A DNA stretch of 64,000 nt from Holothuria scabra (Eukaryota; Echinodermata; Holothuroidea; Aspidochirotida; Holothuriidae): contig CM074195.1 of the NCBI GenBank assembly GCA_037179385.1, positions 12,747,887 to 12,811,886 on the forward strand. The letters run 5' to 3'. The notes beneath the pieces were generated by a model. That model did no database searches and was not told the DNA's origin. It saw nothing but the letters and a program-made list of their open reading frames with translations. Of the stretch, positions 39,101 to 49,899 are shown piece by piece (positions within the stretch are counted from its first letter, which is position 1; every line of letters starts with the position of its first letter). A program made the position numbers and the translations under genes.

Positions 39101-40759
39101 GAAGCTCAGCTCACTTTGAATTAGGGAATTACTCAATAGTATTCTCTTTACAGTTCTTTGTTTTCATGTGACACCATTGTTGCAAATGAATTATCAAAAT
39201 GAGTCAAGTTATTATTAATAAGGTAGTATTAATTTGTTATAAAATATTTGTGTTGTGGCATGGAATATACTTGCATGGGAAACAAAATCCTGTCATTAGA
39301 TAACTGAAATCAAAGGCATACACATTCCCTTCTGCTTGGGGGATAAGACCAAATTTTCCTAAAAGCTAAAACATTTCCCAAACTTCTGTAAATGATAAAG
39401 TAAATACAATACAACATGGAAACCTCTAGAAAGTTGAACTGTCTTTCAGTCCAGTTTTGACCTAATTTTTCTATCAATACCCCCTTGTTTCCAGCATACT
39501 CTTGGACTTCCCAATTCTCCCCATATAAAAAAAGTTAGCCTCCTGGTCTTCCCAAAACATTGCATAGCTGCCCTCCACAAAAAATCGACTGGGAAGGAGG
39601 GGGGGGGAGGAGGAAGCACTTGCCTATATGCGAATGAATGAAATGGTTTTTTGGCAGTTCTAACCATTTATGTTTCCATAACATATCTGTTTGTTTGAAG
39701 TATCTATATATTTTGAAGAATCACTTCCCCCTCCCCCACAAGTTTTGCCCCAACTGTTTTTTTTGTTTGGATTTCTTAGTTTATATTATTACCCACTGAC
39801 TAGTTTCATTGAATTTTTCTGTAAATAGGGGTATGCATCAGGATCCTTTGGTCCCACTACAGCTGGTAGGATGGACTCCTACGTCGACACCTTCCAGTCA
39901 GAAGGTGGCTCCATGGTGATGCTGGCAAAGGGTAACAGAAGTAAACAGGTTAGCTCTTACATCACAAAATTTTAAAGTGTATTTCATGAGAACTCTCTTT
40001 TTTCAAGCTTGATAACGAGGCTGTAAATTTCTGCCCCCCCCCCCCACACACACCTATTGTGATGAATAAAAACAAAATATATTTTTATGAAAAAAGTATG
40101 AATGATCAAATGTTCTTTACAATTCGGTCATGAAAAAGTCATAACACCAACTTGCAAGTATAACCCTTGCTACAGGTGTAAGTGTTGAAGAATTATGTGT
40201 TGAAATGTTGCGGATAGTTTTTAGTCCCCTTTATGGTAAGAGAAAATGTCAGCAAGTTGTGACATAAGAACAATTTTCATATTTTAGATTTGGATGCTGT
40301 ATTCACCAGACCTACTTTGGCATCTTGGATAATGCATTACTTTGTTATCACTCACCTTTTGTCTTTTTAACTTATATATAATACCTTCCCTATCCCAATT
40401 GTTATTACATCGTACCTTCCTTTACCCTCGCCCACTTCCTTCTTGTACAACATTTCCTCATATGTGATAAAACAGTTGTTGCTATGTTTTTCAGAAACCA
40501 TGAATGCCAATATAGCTTGTTGGAATATCTTTTCAAACAGGTCACAGCTGCCTGCAAAAAACATGGTGGGTTCTATCTTGGTTCCATCGGTGGCCCGGCA
40601 GCCATTTTGGCCCAGAATTGTATCAAGAAAGTTGAAGTGCTGGAATACCCAGAGCTAGGCATGGAAGCTGTCTGGAAAGTTGAGGTCGAAAATTTCCCAG
40701 CATTCATTGTGGTGGACGACAAGGGTAATGACTTCTTCAAAAAGTGGCAAGTGGAATGA
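26946..40759 (+). CDS. Class I (Fe-S) fumarate hydratase, 11 coding exons, probably mitochondrial
   Basis: Interconverts fumarate and malate in the TCA cycle using a [4Fe-4S] cluster. Exons: 26946-27141, 28618-28745, 29448-29586, 29995-30095, 30579-30785, 31368-31494, 32740-32930, 36121-36231, 38310-38516, 39829-39948, 40541-40759. All introns are GT-AG, phases agree, and the sum is 1746 nt (581 residues plus TGA). The product matches class I fumarases of the bacterial FumA and kinetoplastid type along its length. Visible signatures are PGCQDTGT, the GGGSANKT loop, [34 protein letters not shown] and the C-terminal [11 protein letters not shown]. Cys145, Cys264 and, by family spacing, Cys358 are the expected cluster ligands; Cys350 is also conserved. 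Residues 1-45 are Arg/Ala/Ser/Leu-rich with almost no acid, like a mitochondrial presequence. The start is the first ATG, with an in-frame TAG directly before it. Most animals rely on the unrelated class II enzyme, so this class is notable here. Confidence 0.95.
27722..28330. mobile_element. Intronic MITE of the AAAGGCATATTC family, copy 1 (fumarase intron 1)
   Basis: Starts TTAAAGGCGTTTTCCATAG. Shares AAACTGCATCTCAATAGC, GATTTGGTGCA and ATTATAAAGAAAAACAAAAG with copies at 36669 and 34256. The right end is approximate. Confidence 0.6.
30349..30482 (+). mobile_element. tRNA-derived SINE, body and tail without head
   Basis: ATTGTGTTTGGTGCTCAGCA, AAGCAATGGAGTAGGGAAAA, CACAACTGG and AACTGGGCCATAAAACCTC match the plus-strand full copy at 37520. 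Lies in fumarase intron 4. Confidence 0.65.
31368..32930 (+). CDS. Fumarase exons 6 and 7: iron-sulfur ligand core
   Basis: Exon 6 (31368-31494) begins [11 protein letters not shown] and carries cluster ligand Cys264. Exon 7 (32740-32930) carries the [15 protein letters not shown] stretch, then RHGASCPVG and VSCSADRQ, with Cys335, Cys350 and Cys358. The Cys145-Cys264-Cys358 spacing (119 and 94 residues) equals the ligand spacing known for E. coli FumA (105, 224, 318), so the active site looks intact. Intron 6 between them contains one copy of the 31.7/38.5-kb dispersed repeat. Confidence 0.9.
31745..32360. repeat. Dispersed repeat, copy in fumarase intron 6
   Basis: Shares with 38525-39080 (intron 9), in the same orientation, about 550 bp of clear similarity: GAGTTTGAGGGCAGCAGAGC, CCTCACATTGACAAG, AGTTCACTTTTTGTTGAAAA and CACCAAAATGCTAAGAATAA. 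A reversed fragment lies at 297-445. The ends look TTAA-like, so probably a non-autonomous DNA element. Confidence 0.7.
33763..34195. mobile_element. MITE copy B of the 24.2-kb family with a nested hairpin insert
   Basis: Matches 24231-24530 in order and orientation, but is interrupted by 33957-34071, a 115-bp insert with 15-bp perfect inverted ends (CTGGAATTCAATAGG / CCTATTGAATTCCAG). Lies in fumarase intron 7. Confidence 0.75.
34256..35611. mobile_element. AAAGGCATATTC-family MITE, copy 2, split by a hAT-like insert
   Basis: The left half, 34256-34485, matches the 36669 and 27722 copies. The right half, 35277-35611, ends GGAATATGCCTTTAA, the mirror of the 36669 start. The 791-bp hAT-like element sits between, with an exact 8-bp duplication. 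Confidence 0.75.
34486..35276 (+). mobile_element. hAT-like MITE, 791 bp, exact 8-bp target duplication
   Basis: Ends CATGGGCGTCCG and CGGACGCCCATG, flanked by ACTGAAGG at 34478-34485 and 35277-35284. The interior (GCGGAGCGCCACCATCAGTT, GCGCGGAGCGTACAAG) is repeated in reverse orientation at 56448-57219 and as a relative at 47913-49249. Confidence 0.9.
36261..36505 (-). mobile_element. tRNA-derived SINE, near full length
   Basis: On the minus strand it opens with a tRNA-like head (GGTCTAACTGTAGAGCATCC, then GGTTTGCTTCCCAGG as a degenerate B-box). The body follows (CAATGGAGTAGGG... AGTGAGCCACAACTGG), then the tail (GGGCTGTAAAACTCC). In fumarase intron 8. Confidence 0.7.
36669..37095. mobile_element. 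AAAGGCATATTC-family MITE, copy 3 (fumarase intron 8)
   Basis: Begins TTAAAGGCATATTCTGGAGA, the best preserved left end of the family. It runs into a SINE body fragment (37100-37205, minus strand), and the right end is missing. Confidence 0.65.
37520..37775 (+). mobile_element. tRNA-derived SINE, full-length plus-strand copy
   Basis: Head TCAAGTGGTCAGAAGATCC with ACTTGCAGCC, body CCATTGTGTTTGGTGGTCAG, tail AGAAACTGGGCTGTCAAACC. The open frame across it is an accident of the repeat. Confidence 0.7.
38525..39080. repeat. Dispersed repeat, copy in fumarase intron 9
   Basis: Second copy of the 31745-32360 repeat, same orientation, starting directly after the exon 9 donor. Confidence 0.7.
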
Positions 40760-41260
40760 CTTTTAAAAAAAGCCAATGTACTTTTTAAGGCAGAAGAATT
40801 TAAAAAATATTATTGACTGCAAATTCTGGAGACTGGTGCTCACAAGCTGGACACAATCGTACAAGCTGTGCTACAAGCTGTGCCTGTGGCTGTCATGGAC
40901 AGGAATGGTAAATGACTTCATGTCCTGTACAAAAAAGTCTCAACAGCACTTGGTAGAGAATATGACCTTCATAATGTTGAAAAGAAGAATACCCAAGCCG
41001 TTGTCAAGTTTATCAACTTGTTCCTGTAAGAATTTAATGTCCCAATTTTCTTTCATACTGAAGACATTGTTTTAAACGTTCATGGCATTAACGCACACAG
41101 AGAGATCATTATAATTTATGGCATTGTAAGTGGCAAGTTGAAGAAAACTTTACAGCAATTTAATTGTGTTTTCAACTGAAATAGACTAGCATTTTATTTC
41201 ATTTGCAAGAACTCCTCTACTAATTTTGTATAAAGTTACAATAAAATTTAAAATGTGCAT
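40541..41260 (+). CDS. Fumarase last exon and 3' UTR
   Basis: Codes for the last 72 residues, ending FFKKWQVE then TGA at 40757-40759. The segment [18 protein letters not shown] is the standard class I carboxy end, so the protein is complete. The likely polyadenylation signal is AATAAA at 41240-41245, giving a 3' UTR of roughly 500 nt. A second AATAAA lies at 41473-41478. Confidence 0.8.
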
Positions 41261-41490
41261 TTTCAGGCGTGAAGGAGTTTTGTCCCTTCTCAGGCAATGT
41301 TATATTTACCCAGCTTCCCCTTAATTGTGACATACAATTTTTTTTAATTAAACACCAATATTATCATTTATTATTAACAAGTAGGATCAAGCATTTTTAG
41401 TTATGAAAGAGCTGCTACACTATCTTTAGAAGGGGAATACCCTTTTTGGACAGCTTATGTACAACAGAACACAATAAATCCATTTAGGGC

Positions 41491-41581
41491 AGAGTCATTT
41501 ATCTAATGGCGGTTATGGTCAAATCACTTATGTATTTCCTTTGCTCACCTGCCCATACTGGCTGGTTAGATAAATGACTCT
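41491..41581. repeat. 16-bp perfect inverted repeat
   Basis: AGAGTCATTTATCTAA (41491-41506) and TTAGATAAATGACTCT (41566-41581) are exact reverse complements around a 59-bp loop. Could be a tiny MITE or a hairpin near the fumarase 3' end. Confidence 0.7.
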
Positions 41582-41879
41582 TACCTTTATATCCGATGTA
41601 ACATGAATATAAATCACTGCCAATCCAGGAGGCTGGCATGCAATTTTTGCCCCCCATGTTTGCACAACAATGTCTTTTTGTAATGGTATTTCAATCTAGC
41701 CCTCCCACAGGACAACAATCACCACAAGCCACCCCTTTTTTCATAATCCTAAATCCAGCCCTGAATGATACAACTCTCTTAAAGTTTGAGGCATGTGAAT
41801 GTCATTGCACATCATCATTTGCCTCAAATTACTCAGAGAGGTGTAGATTTTGCTCTCCTAGGTAAAGATATGGAACTAT

Positions 41880-42975
41880 GGTAAATGTATCAAAGTTTAA
41901 TAAAACAGCACAACTTTGTCACTTTTGAAAGTTCTTAGGAGTGTGATTTGAAGCTCACATGGAAAATTTAAAATGCAAGCCCAGATATTGTAAGCTTTGG
42001 CGACTGTGATAGTTTTTTATTCAGGTACGGAAGACCTGTATAATTGCGACACTTAAGCTAGTTGTGAATCCTACTTTGCATTTGTGTCAATGATGTCATA
42101 TATGCCAGCATAGCATTATGTTTTGAGCAGGAACTATTGTATAGACAATATCAGGACCCTACACTGTTGGCAGAGGCCCCAGAGCCAATTTTGAAATGTG
42201 ACGGTTAATCATTGAAGCTCCCCATTATGTTCAGTAAAATGAGTGGAGCTAAGGTGGCCTGAAATGCAGATAAAGGCGATCCAAAGTCCCACTGCAGAAA
42301 AAGTGCAGGGACTGGGAAGCCCCCACAGCCCTGTTTGGTGGGTTAGCATTAAGCTTGCTAAAGTTGTGAGGAATTGGGGAAGTAGAGTTGGGAAACTCCC
42401 CTCCCTCCCCCCCCCCCCCCCCCGCAAAAAAAAAAAAAAAAAAAAAAACTTATGATAAAACCTCACATGTGTCTTTGATCCACTGCAGTACAGAAACATA
42501 ACATTTAAGAGATTAAGTCCCCAAACTATGTGGATAATTTGTATTTTTACTGGAAGGCCACAAACATATGTGGTATTTTTGTGAAAGAGTGTGAGAGAAA
42601 TTATATGAGAAGTGTGCAGAAGCAAATAGTATTTTATAATGTAAAAAACAATGAATTTGAAGAAATATATGAAGCTTCATTATCTTGAGAATTTTGCAAA
42701 AATTCTGATTTCTATTCTTTCATGTTAAATTTTTGTACCGTAATATGCTTCCAATATTAGTGTTGAGGGATTGTAAAAGGAAACTGCCTTCCTTCCATGC
42801 TGGTAATGCTAATATTTTGTTCCTTTTTTGGGGAGGGGAATTGGGGGGATATGTATGTGGGGGAGCAAGTGGAATGTGGTGAATATGCAAGGGGTCTGCA
42901 GCATGTTAGCTAGTGCCATCTGAAGGTTTGCTGCATTTGGAGGCTGTACCACTCAATTTCAAGATTTGGGTTTAT
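41880..42975. other. Non-genic DNA between the fumarase gene and 43 kb
   Basis: A copy of the 7.7-kb MITE core at 41880-41985, then a C18/A24 homopolymer pair near 42408-42448 that accounts for a spurious frame. Nothing else recognised. Confidence 0.5.
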
Positions 42976-42976
42976 T

Positions 42977-43187
42977 AGCTAGTTAGTTGAGGTTTTACGG
43001 CTCATTTCTTACCAATTGTTTAAAGTCCAGCTGGCCACAGGCTTTTTCCCAGTTGTGGCTCTCTGACTTGTTTTGGTCCTTACTCCATTACTTCTGCCAA
43101 GCACCAAGCATAATGGCATTAGGTTCCATTTTTAAAGTCTTCGAGATGGCCTGCCCACGGGATTTGAGAAATGAACCTTTAAATTAA
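42977..43187 (-). mobile_element. tRNA-derived SINE, body and tail
   Basis: Same family as 36261: AGTTGTGGCTCTCTGACTTG, TACTCCATTACTTCTGCC, AGCACCAAGCATAATGGCA in plus-strand reading. The tRNA head is mostly lost. Confidence 0.65.
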
Positions 43188-43659
43188 GGAGTTTTCTACA
43201 TTTGTATCAATCAGCAAGCTTAAAAATTATTTGGAGCTCTGGCCCACAACCTCTAGCTGCAGAACCCTTGGCTTTAATAGCTATGCTTGTCTCTCTATGT
43301 TCATAGTTGTCCTCTCAACATCTGGACCTGATCTTTGACATCAGTTAGTTTTCCCAGAAGACTTCCATGCAAGTTACTTAAGAACACTTGCAAACTGGAA
43401 GTATTTGAGACGTAAAAACATTAACACAGCGTGTTTATCTGGAAATTATTTGGCAATTGTTCTCTACATCTTCAAGGCAATAATATTTTTTAACTCTTTG
43501 TACACATGAAAATGATCTGTCAGATGCCTTTTTATTTTTTTTTTCAAATTTATGGTGCTGAAATCGTACAAAGAAAAACGATCTTGCGCTTCCCACAGCC
43601 AAGCATCATTTGAATTATCTCACTTTTAATGACAATCAAATTGCAGTGACAAAGTGTAA

Positions 43660-43930
43660 ATTGAGTTTATCTCAAGTGTGGTTTTATGCATTGGATTGTG
43701 TCTAATTGTCTTTCTGGCGTTAAAAAAATGCATTATAATCTGACATAAAATAGGACTGAGATCCCTATTTTCGTTCAAGTTGGCTTTGCTATTAGATAGT
43801 GTTGTATGCACCTACTGACGAAACAAGGGAACGCCGTATGCTATGTATTAACTTGGGTTTATGTATCCCACTCTGTGCATCCCAATTCCATGTGACAACG
43901 AATTACCAAACTAAACTTGCTTATTAAGGG
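43660..43930 (+). repeat. Dispersed repeat shared with 63385-63620
   Basis: Both copies read GGATTGTGTC(T/A)AATTG, GTCTTTCTGG, ACTGAGATCCCTATTTTCGT, ACGAAA(A)CAAGGGAACG and CAACGAATTACC in the same order, about 20 kb apart. No terminal repeats were identified and no coding content is evident. Confidence 0.7.
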
Positions 43931-44429
43931 GGGGGGGGGGGCAGGGGGATTCGCTGAGGGGTGGAGCAAAATGTACTCTTTAATTTAGAGATTGGATGGA
44001 ACTATCAAGGTCAGATTCACAGGCTTTGGCCTCTTTTTCTCAATTTGAAGAATCACAAACAGTTTCTTCCATTCCTATAAGAGAGAGTCAGCTGTGATTC
44101 TTTGCAAGACAAGGTGGATTTAAATAGATCGATTGAGCGGAACTGCTGTTTTACATTTTCAATTAAAAGAGTTATGATACAATTTTACCATACCTCACTT
44201 TTAACCCATTTTCTTACTCTGGCAATAAGGGAGTTTACCCGTTCCCTGTGCTTTTTAATCGCTAAATGCATTTTACATTTTTCTTCAGCATGACTCAGTG
44301 CCCCCTCCCCTCCTTCCCAATCTGACATGTTCAAAAAGTGACATTGGCTTTGCTTGTCTAATTATTTGTTAGGCATACACATTCATCAGAAAGAGTCCAC
44401 TGCCAGCAAATATCTGAAACTTCACCAAA

Positions 44430-44491
44430 ATGAGTGTCTACTATCAATGGACTTCTACCAGCCCTAGCGAAGGCCAGCAGCCCTCAGAGAG
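44430..44491 (+). CDS. Candidate initiator exon of an unidentified gene
   Basis: The ATG at 44430 has a good context (TTCACCAAAATGA). Twenty codons follow (MSVYYQWTSTSPSEGQQPSE) to a consensus donor AGAG/GTATGTG, phase 2. A possible acceptor, TTATTTGTTAG, lies at about 44373, making a 5' part-untranslated exon. No following exon was found on the plus strand. Could be chance. Confidence 0.3.
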
Positions 44492-45399
44492 GTATGTGAA
44501 AGCAAGGGTACAAATTAATGTAAGGAGGAAAGTCATGAAAGCCAGACATTACCTGTGGTGGTATCTGTTGGGTTTGAATACTTTTCCCCAAATCCCCCCG
44601 ACCCTCTGGCAAAGGCCGTTGGGCGAAACCAAAACTTTCATTGCTTCCAGAAGAAGCTGGTCACGTATTGTCCTTTAGTGGATGTAATAGCTTCTTCGGT
44701 TTTGAATCAAGAGTCTAAGGCAGCTGGGCTACGATTGGAGGGATGGGAAGGGGAAGAGGGTCGAGGGGCAACGCTTCAATATCCAAATTATAAATACACC
44801 ACCTGCTAGGGGATTTGGGCAGTGTCTAAACTACCCCTTAGAGTCTTTGTCCAGCTGACACAAAGCTGAATGGTATCCTTTGTTGGTGCAGCATGGTACC
44901 AGTGAGGTACACCAAGGGGAGTCAGGGAAGTATTCATGGAAATAAGGAGTTCAACTCGGAAAACACAGAGAATTGAAAATACGAAAAAATTCTTCATGAA
45001 AGATCAAAGGAATGAATACAATAGTAACAAGTTCAGCAGTTTTTCATCACTTTTATATTAATGGTATGCCATTTAAATAAAACCTGTTTCGATCCAAAAC
45101 TCCATAAAAACCAACAAAAAAGTAATCACTGGACCAAATCTCTTAGAGTTTTCGGAAATTTTTGTTACCACAATACTTATTCCAAACTTTATAAATTGTA
45201 AATCGACCTCTAGTAACATTCATACAACAATTCAAAGAAAGAAAGATCGCAAATGAAATCAAATCTTGAATAAGAAAGGTTTATATTTCAAGGTCAAATG
45301 TTATTTAGGCAAAGTTGTAGTGTAGTCTCATTTTGTCTGATAGAAATTCAATAAACCAGTTCTATGTTTCTTCAAGTAACAGTGTTGTGCAATAGGTCA

Positions 45400-45650
45400 A
45401 AAGTCAAGATGTAACACTGGGATGGCGGGATGCAGACACACGTAAAACAGTATGCTGTGCGCGGCGCTCAGATGTTTTGTTACCAGTTGACCTGAACAGA
45501 AAGGTCACTGACGCATGCGCAGATATTAATTTCAAACTCGTCTGTTGCAGTCACCCTTGCTTCGTAGATGTCCTCACAGAGGTATTACGGACAGCTACGG
45601 ATTCCGTAATAGCTCTATGATGTCACGTGCAGTAACGTCAATATTTGCTC
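45400..45650. promoter_or_regulatory. CpG-rich patch with an NRF1-like palindrome
   Basis: TGACGCATGCGCAG at 45509-45522 matches the NRF1-type GCGCATGCGC core often found at animal CpG promoters. ATGATGTCACGTGCAG lies about 100 bp away. No matching first exon could be fixed on either strand. Confidence 0.3.
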
Positions 45651-46004
45651 CAATGTGGGGGAGGGGGATGACCACGTCCGTAAAATAAATATTGTGGCAG
45701 AGTCTAGAGTCAATGAATGTATTTCAACAACTCCCCCTCCCCCTTACCTATTGACGCCCATGGTTACATGAGACTTATGGCAGCGAAGTTAAGTGTCACA
45801 TAATGGTCAAAAGAATTACGTAATTGGGGAGTCTTTCCTCTAAAAGATTGATACATGGAGCTATATATGGGGTCAAAGGTCGTGTACATAGTCATAGGTG
45901 ATATGCGATTACCTGTGTGTATATGGTCCTATTTAGTAAAACGACAGTGCTTTCCTTTAGCTTCCTCTTTTAGTCAGGTTCACTATGTCAATAAATTATG
46001 TTTC

Positions 46005-46560
46005 GTTGGCAATCATGGTAGATTATGAACCCTATATATTTTTGGAAAGCGTATAGCATCAGGAAACTAAAAATTAATGTTTACATTTGAACAGATGTTT
46101 GTATGGCGGCCATTTTGGGTTTTTCAAAATGGCGACTGTAATATACATATTTTCTTCTGTTTCTGACCTTAATTGCCTTAAACACTTTACTAAACCTATT
46201 GTATTTGGTTCTAAATCATAGTAGCTTTGCAAATTTATACATTTTACAAAGGTTATAGCATAAGAAAACTGAAAGTCAATGTTTAAGTGGAGAAAAGCTT
46301 TTATGGCGGCCATTTTGGATTTTCAAAATGGCCACTGTAAAAATATTTTTGTACTACTTTTGCCGCCGCTTATTACCCTATCCACTTTATTTAACTTACA
46401 TTACTTTCAAAACCATGATAGCTTTAGGCACTTATACATTTTGGAAAGGTAATGGTATTGGAAAACTAAAAATCAATGTTTAAATCTGGAGAGATCCCTT
46501 TATGGCAGCCATTTTGGGATTTTCAAATTGGATAAGGTAATATACTTACATCATAGAGAA
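46005..46560 (+). repeat. Three tandem units of about 200 bp with a palindromic GGCCATTTTG core
   Basis: Each unit has GTTTA..., then TATGGC(G/A)GCCATTTTGG, and the first two continue with TTTTCAAAATGGC. Cores start near 46102, 46301 and 46501, a period of about 199 bp. Confidence 0.75.
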
Positions 46561-47912
46561 TATTACAGAATTTATAACCATTTATAACCTCTTTTAGGAT
46601 TCTATCCAAGGGTTTTAGAACAAGTGACCTTTTGTTAATGTTTTTCTCCAGGGCAAATGATGCATAGTTTCTGCTCTACAGACTCCTTAGACATGCCCAC
46701 AGGCCAATTGCTTTCTTCGCGATCTTCACTCATGATGGGTTATGCACTGAAAAGGCACAAGAACAACCCCCATAAACACCTCCACCACAATAGTTAATAT
46801 GTAAAAACAATATATTAACCTTTATGCTCTCACAACTACATAAACAATAGGCCGGAATTGATATAATCCGGTTCTATTTCTGGTTTAGATTGATATTTGT
46901 AACGAACAGTTTTATTTCCAACGGAGAATGAAACTTACTCTTTCAAACGTATTTAATGATTATGGGTTAAGTTTGTTGGCAAATTAGTTAATTGGCTCAT
47001 TTATTTTAATTAGCACATCACAAGAGGTTATAAAAAGTTATAAAAAGTGTAACAGCATACAGCTATAATACTATGATTTGAATAGACTCACATTTACATA
47101 AAGTCACCAATTTGGGATTTCAAACAGAACAGAAACAGTTCAATTGTCTGGGAAGGGACGAGCATACAACTTCTTTTTAACTGGAATTAATGAATACCAC
47201 TACCCAACCTCACAATTTGTGTAGGCCCTCACAATTTGTGTAGGCCTAACTAATTGTAGACCTGTAGCCCATTTTCCTCATCCCAAATAAGACCAACCCC
47301 TTGAAATGACATCATGACTTTGAATAACCCATTAATTTACGGAACAAAGTTCCGACTCATACATTGTACAACCAACTGAAGCAGCTGTAAAAGTGAAGAA
47401 TTCTAAAGCTAATCTCGTGCATTTAGTTCACAGTATGTCGAGATCCACACAAAATGTTCCAAGTCATTTGTCCCCTTTAACATTATACAGCTACCAAACA
47501 GAGGTGATCCAGCAACTTGAACTTAATTGCTTAAACCTCATGAAATTAAGAAAGTTTTTACGCTTCTTTAACCCTTAGAATGGTGTCAAAAACGTGAGCC
47601 TACGATCCTTTCTAGTCCTTTAAAAGTTTGAATTCAAGACACTGTACTACCGGTAATATGGCAGAAAACATTTGAAACATCTGAGTGAAATCAGTTCATG
47701 TGTCAGTACCAGTAGAACGTTGCTAAACAGGCCTGTGGTGATGCTGTTCTAACAAAACACTTTTTCTCGGAAACAACTTAAAACTGTATAAGAAATACGC
47801 CAGCAGACGGGGATATGCTTTCAGTTTTGGATTGGAAATTTTAAATTTTTTGCCGTCATTTTGCTACTTTTTTTAAATTTTGTTGCATTTTACCCCACCC
47901 TGGGCCCGTAGC
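46560..47912. other. Interior of the foldback structure, no gene seen
   Basis: A small direct duplication, CCCTCACAATTTGTGTAGGCC, sits near 47206-47246. No exon or transposase motif recognised. Confidence 0.5.
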
Positions 47913-49249
47913 CATAGGCGTACGGGAGCATTTCAGTTTGGGGGGAGAGGATTTCCTGCCCGAAAAATGTAATTCTACTCGAAAGACTATCTAACCGGAG
48001 GGCCACCATCTTTTGGCGCGGAGCGTACGGAATTTTGAAAAATCAAAACCCCTCAGACAGCCGGAAATGGCCTTTCCCAGGCTTATAAGCAGGATCAAAG
48101 CCATCAATATTTTGAACTTTCGTTTGCAATAAAATTTTCATCAAAAATGAGCAAATCTACAAAAGGTCAGAAAACTCCCAGATTAAATGTACCACTACCA
48201 TTGGATGACTACATTAAGCTATAATCATTGAAAGATGAGTTTGTTTCCGCGTTTTACAAACAATTTTACGTCATGTAGCATGAGATTATCATCAATATAA
48301 TTTTGAAAATTGAAAAACTTCAGAAACCCTGGAAAAGCCCAAGGCTTCGCAACTTCGAGGAAGGATGGCATTGCATCGCATTCCGGCTGCCTATTAAATA
48401 TAAGTTTCGTCGAACTTCACAAGGATCCCGTGTGTTTTAGCAGCCTGTTTAGCTCAGATTCAGAGGCCCGAATTACCGGAGTGGGGATGCCATGCAACGA
48501 ATTGGCCCTTTAAAACTGATTAACTCAATTTTCGCGCGATTACCAAGCAAGGTAGCAGCCTGTTTATATGCATTTAAACAAACAAGTTCGCAAATCATTT
48601 CCTAGTGAGCAAACCACCTAAGTCCATATCAACGGTTTTGGCACACTTGATCCCCACAAACCGTACCCATTAAATAAAAAAAAAAACGTGGCCAAATCAT
48701 CGGCATAGTCGCATAGACTCCTTTTGCCTGAGGCAAGGGAATACAAAATTAAAAACGAAATGAAATCTAAACGATACCTTTACGTTTTATTCATAATGGA
48801 ATAGTTTAGTTGCATGACATAGCTTTTGATTGATTTGTCCGGGCAAAATTTTGGGGACTTTTTACATCCTCTCTCCCCTTGTAATCTGGCAATTAAAAAT
48901 ATCCCAGAACTTTTTTGCAACTTTTGCCTGAAAATTGTGTCATTTCAGGCAAAGGTTAGAACAGAATATGAAGTGAGGCTGACGAAAAATTGTTTCTTTC
49001 ATAAGCTGCCCGAATGTGTCGCAAATTTTGGTATCTGTTAGAGTTTTCATGAAAATTGTACCGTGACTATGATGCTTTTTATTATTTTTTCGCCCAAGTG
49101 CTTGAAGGAATTCGGGTGCGCCTAGGAGTTTTCTGTGTAAGTAGAAACAAACCAGGTTTTAAGACTTAAACGGCTGCCCGAATTTTAGGTCTTGAGAAAA
49201 TCTGGGGAGCAGTCTTTCCCCCTGCCCCTCCCCGCCTCGTACGCCTATG
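47913..49249. mobile_element. hAT-like element, 1337 bp, relative of the 34.5- and 56.4-kb MITEs
   Basis: Ends CATAGGCGTACGG and CGTACGCCTATG, flanked by CCCGTAGC and CCCGTAGT (7 of 8). The interior GGCGCGGAGCGTACGG and GGGCCACCATCTTTTGGC match the 791-bp family. No intact transposase frame. Confidence 0.75.
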
Positions 49250-49899
49250 CCCGTAGTCCGTTGTGATGGGGGCAAGTGTTTGGCAGGGCATAGGCCAAAG
49301 AACTTTCTCCTAATGCCCGGTGGAGCAGTTTCAATTTTCATTTGGTGGAGCAGAAATTTTTTTGGTTGGTTTGCCCGAATTCCCCTCCCCCCGGGGGGGG
49401 GGGGAGACTATACGGGCCCACCACTCTCCTCAAAAAGAAAGAATTGTAACAGTCAGAAATCTGATTATGCAGATTATGGATTCCTTGTACCTGAAAACAT
49501 AGACTTGGTATATTTTACAAGGTTTTGAGGGTATGTAGAGCAAGAAATAGAGCAAAATATGTCTTTTTACGGCGGCCATTTTGAAAATCCAAAATGGCAG
49601 CCATATAATATCGACGCAAATGTAAACATTGATTTTCAGATTCTCCATGTAATAAAGATTCTAAAAATGTTTAGGTTACCTAATCTACCATGATTGCCAA
49701 CGAAAATACATAGTGAACCTGACTATTTCTCGGGAACTGAAAAATGAATTTGAAAGGAAGAAGAATGAAAGATGAGTTTCTTCTCCAACAAAATCAAAAT
49801 TAAATGAAAATTCGAATGATCCATTTCAGGACCATAACTTCCCACGAAGCTTTCTTTCCACTAGAAATTTTAGAATCAATGCAATCTTCTGTCTTATTC

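Larger units (their letters stand above)
45971..49725. mobile_element. Foldback-type structure, 3.75 kb, with inverted arms of about 190 bp
   Basis: Left arm 45971-46165 (TAGTCAGGTTCACTATGT, TTTCGTTGGCAATCATGG, ATGGCGGCCATTTTGG) is the inverted counterpart of 49545-49725. The left arm is followed by two more diverged units of about 200 bp (46200-46400, 46400-46560), making a three-unit tandem. The middle includes the 47913-49249 insert. No transposase recognised. Confidence 0.7.

Noticed and set aside
42209..42455. Frames on both strands across the C18/A24 run
   Set aside because: Created by homopolymers (poly-Pro, poly-Lys, poly-Phe); no splice or start context.
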